Of a stretch of DNA of 64,000 nt, positions 59,416 to 64,000 are shown piece after piece. Position 1 is the first letter of the stretch. Each line of letters starts with the position of its first letter. Source of the DNA: Acidobacterium sp. (GTDB lineage Bacteria > Acidobacteriota > Terriglobia > Terriglobales > Acidobacteriaceae); NCBI GenBank assembly GCA_003166955.1, contig PMUI01000085.1, forward strand, positions 96,854 to 160,853. The letters run 5' to 3'. Below the pieces are notes generated by a model. It was not told where the DNA came from, did no database searches, and saw only the letters and a list, made by a program, of their open reading frames with translations. Position numbers and translations under genes: made by a program.

Positions 59416-60114
59416 ATGGTGTCCCCCCGTCCAACCAACTCACGCGAGCAGAGGGGTGATTCCGCGTCCGACACGCCGGTGTCGAACGTGGCGGGTCAAA
59501 CCGCTGGTGGGGACAAGTCCGCCTCGGCACGGGCGGAATGGGTGCTGGTGGCGAGGCTGATCCGATCCCACGGGAGACGCGGCGAGCTGCTGGCTGAGAT
59601 CCTGACGGATTTTCCGGAGCGATTCCATGATCGGACGCGGCTTTTTCTGATCCCGCCGGAGCGGCTTGGCTCCCGTCCGCGCGAGGTGCAGCTGGAAAAC
59701 TTCTGGTTTCTGCGCAGCCGGGTGGTGATGAAGTTCCAGGCGGTCGACTCGATCAACGAGGCCGAGGCGCTGCGTGGTTTCGAGGTGGCGATTCCGGCCG
59801 CGGAGCGCGCGCCGCTGGACCCGGGTTCGGTTTACGTGAGCGATCTGATCGGCTGCCGGCTGATCGACCTGAACCGTGACGGCAGGGAGGTCGGCGCCAT
59901 CGTCGATGTCGATCGCGACTCCTCGAGCACGGAGCTGCTGGTTGTGCACCCGGGCCGGGGTGGCGGGGACCTGCTGATTCCGTTTGTGGCGGAATATGTT
60001 ATTCACGTGGATACGGCGAAGAGGCGGGTGGAGATGCGGCTTCCCGAGGGACTGCTGGAGATCAATGGTCCCATGACCGAAGAAGAGAAGCGGGAAGCGG
60101 CCGGGAATCGGTAG
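59416..60114 (+). CDS. rimM: 16S rRNA processing protein RimM
   Basis: A 232-residue protein. The RimM N-terminal barrel starts at WVLVARLIRSHGRRGELLAEILTDFPERF (about residue 42) and the PRC-barrel domain at SVYVSDLIGCRLIDL. ELLVVHPG and LLIPFVAEYVIHVD complete the fold. The first 40 residues are an unconserved Ser/Thr-rich extension. AAGGA is adjacent to the ATG. It helps mature the 30S head. It ends before a long repeat-filled spacer rather than before trmD. Confidence 0.94.
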   Translation: MVSPRPTNSREQRGDSASDTPVSNVAGQTAGGDKSASARAEWVLVARLIRSHGRRGELLAEILTDFPERFHDRTRLFLIPPERLGSRPREVQLENFWFLRSRVVMKFQAVDSINEAEALRGFEVAIPAAERAPLDPGSVYVSDLIGCRLIDLNRDGREVGAIVDVDRDSSSTELLVVHPGRGGGDLLIPFVAEYVIHVDTAKRRVEMRLPEGLLEINGPMTEEEKREAAGNR

Positions 60115-60250
60115 TTCCGCTTTGCGGGACGGGCGAAAAATGCCTCCTCTCGAAATCTGGCCGGTGATTTGTTTTCTGCGGGTTAGCGCAGTTACCCGGC
60201 TTGAGTACCCTCGCCAGGTGCCCTCGAAACAATCAGATCCGCAGGTGGTT

Positions 60251-60288
60251 GAGATTGAAGCAAACTCGGCCGAGTTTGCTTCAATCTC
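60251..60288. repeat. Perfect 38-bp palindrome
   Basis: Bases 60251-60269 are the exact reverse complement of 60270-60288, with no spacer. The centre is CTCGGCCGAG. It would form a long cruciform or RNA hairpin. No T tract follows, so it is not a typical terminator. Confidence 0.9.
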
Positions 60289-60416
60289 GGCCGTGTTGGG
60301 GCCAGATGATTGAGGCCGGGGCAGATGGGGGTTGGCCGAGTTTGACGTCAACCCGGCCGAGTTTGACGGGGACGCGGCTGCGTTTGACGGAGACTCGGCT
60401 GAGTTTGAATCAAACG
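60267..60416. repeat. 21-bp tandem array
   Basis: Two 21-base units (60267-60308), a 24-base break, then four more (60333-60353, 60354-60374, 60375-60395, 60396-60416). Core CGGC-GAGTTTGACG. The period equals three heptads. The first unit overlaps the 38-bp palindrome. No gene is supported in the spacer at 60115-60730. Confidence 0.85.
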
Positions 60417-60450
60417 GGGAACAGGCAACAGGAAACCGGGAACAGAGCAG
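60416..60450. repeat. Heptad tandem array following the 21-bp array
   Basis: Units GGGGAAC, AGGCAAC, AGGAAAC, CGGGAAC, AGAGCAG, directly continuing from the last 21-bp unit. Confidence 0.72.
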
Positions 60451-60534
60451 GCAGCCGGTCAAGGGCGGCTGACGGTCAGCGTGTTGGGCGGTATGGTCCA
60501 TGATTCGGTCGAGCGTTGGTGTCCTGCGCAAATA

Positions 60535-60572
60535 GAGAGGCCGCTCGAATTGAGCGGCCTCGTTTGTTTCTT
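60535..60572 (+). terminator. Intrinsic terminator after the rimM spacer
   Basis: GAGGCCGCTC and GAGCGGCCTC form a perfect 10-bp stem with loop GAATT, followed by GTTTGTTTCTT. Plausible end of the rpsP-khpA-rimM transcript. Confidence 0.85.
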
Positions 60573-60731
60573 ACTCTCTATTATCAGAATACCAAGTTGA
60601 GCCTGGAAACCTGCCAAAAATCTTTGGGTTCGTTGGCGTGGAAGTGCAATGGAATGAGGGGTCATTACTTCGGTTTTCGGGGTTCGCTCTTGACAAATTC
60701 TCCAGGTTGGAGGAGTTTCGCGGATTTTCGG

Positions 60732-61311
60732 GTCAGCGCATTGTAGATCTGGCTCAGAAACGCCTCGCCCGCCCGAATGTCGGCGTGCGGATGGTCGTCG
60801 TTCCCCTCGCCGTCGAGCGGGCCGGGGTGGAAGGAACACGGTGCTGGCGATCAATCGCGACGAGTGGGGCGGATTCTATGACACGGTTGTGCCGCCGCGG
60901 GTGATTGCGCCGAACGGCCTCGATACGGATTTGATCGATGGGAAGGCGTTGCTGGGATGCCGGGTGCCGACGCTGGTGATTTCGCCGTGGACGCAGGGCC
61001 ATCCGGGGACGCCGCGGATCGATAGGGGGCTCTACGATCACACCAGCGTACTGAAGCTGATCGAGTGGCGCTACAATTTGCCGCCGCTGACGGCGCGCGA
61101 CGCTTCGAATGAGATTGCAAATTTGGCGCAAACGCTGAATTTCAAGAATCCGGTGTACACGGCTCCGGCGCTTCCGGCGCTTCCGGCGGTGACGGCGCCG
61201 ATTCCTACTCCCTGTGGGCTGTTTGAGCTGGGCAGCGAGGTGGACAACGAGAGCTACGACTTCAACACGCTGAAGAACTCGGATCTGACGCAGGGGTGGC
61301 CGCTGCCTTAG
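60732..61311 (+). pseudogene. Phosphoesterase (phospholipase C / acid phosphatase family) remnant with inverted internal segment
   Basis: The plus strand from about 60836 to the TAG at 61309-61311 encodes the C-terminal part of a phosphoesterase-family protein (TVLAINRDEWGGFYDTVVPP, CRVPTLVISPWTQGHPGTPR, DHTSVLKLIEWRYNLPPLTARD). The segment that should come just before it, FHPGPLDGEGNDDHPHAD and IRAGEAFLSQIYNAL, is present but on the minus strand at about 60831-60732. The N-terminal two thirds is missing. So the gene is a fragment with a local inversion of about 100 bases. Confidence 0.82.
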
Positions 61312-61313
61312 AG

Positions 61314-61348
61314 GCAGGGAGTAGGCAATAGGGAACAGGGAACAGGGA
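61314..61348. repeat. Heptad tandem array after the phosphoesterase remnant
   Basis: Units GCAGGGA, GTAGGCA, ATAGGGA, ACAGGGA, ACAGGGA, beginning 3 bases after the remnant's stop codon. Confidence 0.78.
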
Positions 61349-61367
61349 GAGAAGCCACACCGCGGCG

Positions 61368-62024
61368 CTATCGGTAGACGAGGCAGCCGCGATCCTCGAG
61401 AGCATCGAGCCACTCCGGCGGCTGGAGGGTATTCACCCAGCGCAAATCCAGCTTTTCGAGTTTGGGTAGTTCTGCAATCACGTCGGGCAGGGACTCGATG
61501 GGATTTCCGCGCAGGTCGAGCTGGCGAAGTTCGTGCAGTTTCGCAATGGCGACGGGAAGGGTGCGGAGGCTGTTGTTTCTGAGGTGAAGTTCGCGCAGGT
61601 TCGACAATTGCGCGATGGAGTCCGGCAGGCTGGAAAGCTGGTTATCGGTGGCGCGCAGTTCGACCAGGCCGGCCATGCAGCCAATGCAATCAGGAAGGAT
61701 TGAGAACTGGTTTTCGCTGATGTTCAGGTAGCGGAGTTTCTGTAGCCGCTTGATCGACGGAGGCAGTGCGGCGAGCCGGTTGTCGTGCAGGTAGAGAAAA
61801 TCGCGCAGATCTACGAGCTCTCCGATGGCGTCCGGCAATGCGGAGAGCTGATTGTGGCCTAAGTCGAGGGTTCGCAGGCTGCGCAGTTTGGCGATCTGCG
61901 GCGATAGCTCCGCGAGGCCGTTATCGGCCAGGATGAGGACGGTGAGGCCGGTGTGGTCCCAGACTTCGGCGGGAACGGATCGAAGGTGTCTCTTCCAGAG
62001 ATTCAGCGTTGCGGTGGCGGACAT
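61368..62024 (-). CDS. Leucine-rich-repeat protein
   Basis: 218 residues from the ATG at 62024 with GGAG upstream. About seven LRR units of 23 residues with the pattern L-xx-L-xL-xx-N-x-L-xx-LP, for example LRTLDLGHNQLSALPDAIGE and LRELHLRNNSLRTLPVAIAK. No signal peptide or catalytic domain, so it probably serves as a protein-binding solenoid in the cytoplasm. It is convergent with the phosphoesterase remnant and sits inside the split rimM-trmD interval. Confidence 0.88.
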   Translation of the reverse strand: MSATATLNLWKRHLRSVPAEVWDHTGLTVLILADNGLAELSPQIAKLRSLRTLDLGHNQLSALPDAIGELVDLRDFLYLHDNRLAALPPSIKRLQKLRYLNISENQFSILPDCIGCMAGLVELRATDNQLSSLPDSIAQLSNLRELHLRNNSLRTLPVAIAKLHELRQLDLRGNPIESLPDVIAELPKLEKLDLRWVNTLQPPEWLDALEDRGCLVYR

Positions 62025-62141
62025 GTCTCCAGAGTTTAGTGGGGTGAGCAATCGGGGCGAGTTGCCGGGCGCGGTAGGTCGCGCCTGTTATCGAACAGCG
62101 GGTTTAGCGCGAGATGGCGCGGCGGCGGGGAAGTTGAGGCA

Positions 62142-62182
62142 GGAAAAACGAGGGCCGCGAGGCAGAAATGCCTCACGGCCCT
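62142..62182 (-). terminator. Intrinsic terminator of the histone-like gene
   Basis: GGGCCG-GAGGCA and TGCCTC-CGGCCC form a long stem with loop GAAA (one internal mismatch), followed on the minus strand by TCGTTTTT, 28 bases after the stop. Confidence 0.88.
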
Positions 62183-62209
62183 TGTTCCTGATGGCGATGT
62201 TCGGCGAAG

Positions 62210-62728
62210 CTAGCGGCGAGATTTCTTCTTCGCAGCTTTCTTCGTGGCTTTCTTTGCGGCCTTCTTTGCAGCCTTTTTGGCCGGCGCTTTTTTCGCAGCT
62301 TTCTTTACGGCCTTCTTTGCAGCTTTCTTCGCGGGAGCTTTTTTCGCTGCTTTCTTTGCTGCTTTTTTTGCTGCTTTTTTGGCCGGGGCTTTCTTCGCCG
62401 CTTTCTTTGCGGGGGCCTTTTTTACTGCCTTTTTGGCCACAGCTTTCTTAGCTGGAGCCGGGGCCTTCTTCGCCGGCGCTTTTTTGGCCGGGGCTTTCTT
62501 TGCTGGTTTTTTCGCGGGAGGAGGCGGAGGAGCCGCGGGCGCGGGTGCGGCCATGCCTTCGTCCTCGTCCCCTAGTTCGTCGTCATCGGAGGTGATGGTG
62601 GTGGAGACTTCCACTTCCTCTTCCTCCTCGTCGTCGCCGAAGCCGTTCTCCAGCTCTTCCAGATCGTCGTCTGCTTCGGGCTCGAATTCGCCGTCTGCGC
62701 TTGCATAGAACTTGTAATCATCCTGCAT
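62210..62728 (-). CDS. Histone-H1-like protein with acidic N-terminus and AAKKA repeat tail
   Basis: 172 residues. Residues 12-60 are acidic (EPEADDDLEELENGFGDDEE), followed by a Pro/Ala hinge and a C-terminal 100 residues made of AAKKA / PAKKA / VKKA units, strongly basic. The tail resembles the C-terminal domains of bacterial H1-like DNA-binding proteins. The acidic head is unusual and could self-inhibit or recruit partners. The tail DNA is a degenerate 15-bp-type repeat. A strong terminator follows. Confidence 0.8.
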   Translation of the reverse strand: MQDDYKFYASADGEFEPEADDDLEELENGFGDDEEEEEVEVSTTITSDDDELGDEDEGMAAPAPAAPPPPPAKKPAKKAPAKKAPAKKAPAPAKKAVAKKAVKKAPAKKAAKKAPAKKAAKKAAKKAAKKAPAKKAAKKAVKKAAKKAPAKKAAKKAAKKATKKAAKKKSRR

Positions 62729-62916
62729 CCGATGTGCCCTCCGGGCTCCGCTTCAGTTTGCACCGCTGTATGAGTATGCCAGAAATTCAGCAAAACTCCT
62801 GCGCGGCGGATTATAGCAACAGCATGCGCGATTGCCAACGAGCGCGTTGATGGGCGCACGCAGCATGACACAATGAGATGCGTTGGGCAAGCCTGGCGTG
62901 CGGTGGGCGTGGAGAT

Positions 62917-62981
62917 GTGGGACGGATCGCGCTGGTGCGCGATTCCCACGCTTCACCCCACAACGCCAACACCGGGCGTTG
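62917..62981. repeat. Double hairpin in the spacer before trmD
   Basis: GTGGGA-ATCGCGC pairs with GCGCGAT-TCCCAC (62917-62949) and CAACGCC with GGCGTTG (62961-62981). It lies in the 330-base spacer at 62729-63058, with no supported gene. Similar in style to the hairpin repeat at 42630-42676. It would be in the trmD leader. Confidence 0.5.
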
Positions 62982-63058
62982 CGGGGACCCCGGCTCTGAT
63001 CGCGCCCAGCCACAGAGCAAGATCAGGGGGCACGATCAGAATGGGGAACCCCGAGACG

Positions 63059-63889
63059 ATGCGGTTCGATCTGATCACGATTTTTCCGGAGTTCTTTGCG
63101 AGCATCCTGAGCCACGGGGTGCTGCGGCGGGCAATTGCCGGCGGGCTGGTCACTGTTGAGGTCCATGACCTGCGGAATTTTGCCCACGACCGGCACCGGA
63201 CGGTGGACGACCGGCCGTTTGGCGGGGGCGAAGGGATGATTCTAAAGCCGGAGCCGCTGGCCGAGGCAGCGGAGTCGCTGGGGGTGGCAGGGAAGGCGGG
63301 GCGGGATAGGGGCCGGGAGCAGGTGGTGTTGCTGTCGGCGCAGGGGGCTCGGTTTACGCAGGCCGTGGCGCGGGAGCTGGCGGGGCTGGAGCGGCTGGTG
63401 CTGCTCTGCGGGCGGTACGAGGGGGTTGATGAGCGGGTGAGCGAGCTGCTGTGCGATCGGGAGCTGTCGGTGGGCGACTACGTGTTATCGGGCGGCGAGC
63501 TGGCGGCCGCGATTGTGGTGGACGCGACGGCTCGGCTGCTGCCGGGGGTGCTGGGGAACGAGGCTTCGAGCGAGTTTGAGAGCTTTGGGTTGGCGGATGC
63601 TGGGGTCGGTGGGGAGGGGCCGCCGGTGTCGACTTTTGGGGCTGGCGGGTTGCTGGATTATCCACACTTCACGCGGCCTGCGGAGTTTCGGGGGGTGGCG
63701 GTGCCGGAGGTGCTGACGCAGGGGGATCATGCGGCGATCCGGCGTTGGCGGCGGGAGCGGGCGCTGGAGAAGACGTGGAGGAACCGGCCGGATTTGCTGG
63801 TGGGGGCGGAATTGAGTGAGGCGGATCGGGAGTTTTTGAGTGGTTTGGGGTGGAATGGCAGGGAACAGGAAACAGGGAACAGGGAATAG
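63059..63889 (+). CDS. trmD: tRNA (guanine37-N1)-methyltransferase
   Basis: 276 residues from the ATG at 63059 (MRFDLITIFPEFF); an ATG at 63041 would add six residues. The knot motifs are clear: FGGGEGMILKPEPL, LLCGRYEGVDERV, SVGDYVLSGGELAA and LLDYPHFTRPAEF. It makes m1G37 in tRNA. The final residues (GREQETGNRE) are encoded by a heptad array and not conserved. It normally follows rimM, but here is 2.9 kb away. rplS would be expected downstream of the window. Confidence 0.95.
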   Translation: MRFDLITIFPEFFASILSHGVLRRAIAGGLVTVEVHDLRNFAHDRHRTVDDRPFGGGEGMILKPEPLAEAAESLGVAGKAGRDRGREQVVLLSAQGARFTQAVARELAGLERLVLLCGRYEGVDERVSELLCDRELSVGDYVLSGGELAAAIVVDATARLLPGVLGNEASSEFESFGLADAGVGGEGPPVSTFGAGGLLDYPHFTRPAEFRGVAVPEVLTQGDHAAIRRWRRERALEKTWRNRPDLLVGAELSEADREFLSGLGWNGREQETGNRE

Positions 63890-63892
63890 GGA
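63858..63892. repeat. Heptad tandem array spanning the trmD stop codon
   Basis: Units GCAGGGA, ACAGGAA, ACAGGGA, ACAGGGA, ATAGGGA. The array encodes the last nine or so TrmD residues and includes its TAG. Confidence 0.78.
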
Positions 63893-64000
63893 AAGGCTCG
63901 GGGCAGGGAGTCGTGCTCTCCCACCTCTTCCGCCAACCGCGTCGAAAAGGATGGAGGACCCGGCCTCACCGCTTTAGGTTTTTTCGGCCGCTTCGCGACC

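Noticed and set aside
59440..60531. A 363-codon minus-strand open frame over rimM and the 21-bp array
   Set aside because: Antisense to rimM. Its repeated PSNSAG-like N-terminus is simply the translation of the 21-bp tandem DNA.
3217..63892. CRISPR array among the tandem repeats
   Set aside because: The repeat units are 7, 11, 15 or 21 bases without spacers, and no cas gene is present.
63890..64000. tRNA gene at the window end
   Set aside because: The sequence is compact and GC-rich, but no acceptor, D-arm, anticodon and T-arm set could be formed.

Overview
The window is a high-GC bacterial chromosome segment with genes on both strands. No rRNA, tRNA, CRISPR array, prophage or transposase was seen. 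The gene families suggest a Gram-negative soil bacterium, most probably an acidobacterium of the Terriglobia: TonB machinery and a TonB-dependent receptor with a carboxypeptidase-regulatory N-terminal domain, a DegP-type protease, Wza-like export, a MEDS-domain kinase, a YXWGXW lipoprotein and many repeat-laden spacers. This taxonomic call is inference from family content, not from a marker gene comparison.

Layout. 0-5.6 kb: TonB-like protein, vapBC toxin-antitoxin, ada, a DUF4397 lipoprotein, a TumE/TumA-like toxin-antitoxin pair and a secreted GyrI-like protein. 5.6-10.2 kb: thrS, a YXWGXW lipoprotein and a DUF3224 protein. 10.2-13.5 kb: a minus-strand operon for siroheme-dependent sulfite reduction (reductase, precorrin-2 dehydrogenase, uroporphyrinogen methyltransferase). 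It is preceded by a promoter, a 22-codon reading frame with seven Cys codons and an intrinsic terminator. 13.5-22 kb: a DinB-like protein, wrecked hicBA genes carrying an inserted repeat, an acidic low-complexity protein, an M48-like protein with a damaged zinc motif, a diguanylate cyclase and a secreted Ig-like protein. 22-32 kb: ppk2, engB, a receiver protein, a cobalamin riboswitch with its TonB-dependent receptor, a MEDS/PAS histidine kinase and recA. 32-47 kb: hydrolase, LolA-like protein, an ABC efflux pair, a DHA2 transporter, rsmA, glgA, a thioesterase, degP and an EamA exporter. 47-58.4 kb: a GGDEF/EAL protein and an exopolysaccharide locus (tyrosine autokinase, Wza-like exporter, Wzy-like polymerase, methyltransferase, glycosyltransferase, UDP-glucuronate decarboxylase). 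58.6-64 kb: the rpsP-khpA-rimM...trmD operon, split between rimM and trmD by about 2.9 kb holding a rearranged phosphoesterase remnant, a leucine-rich-repeat protein and a histone-H1-like protein.

The most notable points are these. (1) The apparent cysteine attenuator: its promoter places the transcription start at or next to the ATG of the Cys-rich leader, so the leader is probably leaderless. The Cys codons also argue that the siroheme enzyme reduces sulfite rather than nitrite. (2) Degenerate seven-base tandem arrays recur in at least fourteen spacers or gene 3' ends and in places extend the C-termini of proteins. A 15-bp array family and a 21-bp array with a perfect 38-bp palindrome look related. 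(3) There are several visible genome scars: a dispersed repeat inside hicA with a second copy 20 kb away, an inverted internal segment in a phosphoesterase gene, and a glycosyltransferase 3' end duplicated on either side of a methyltransferase.
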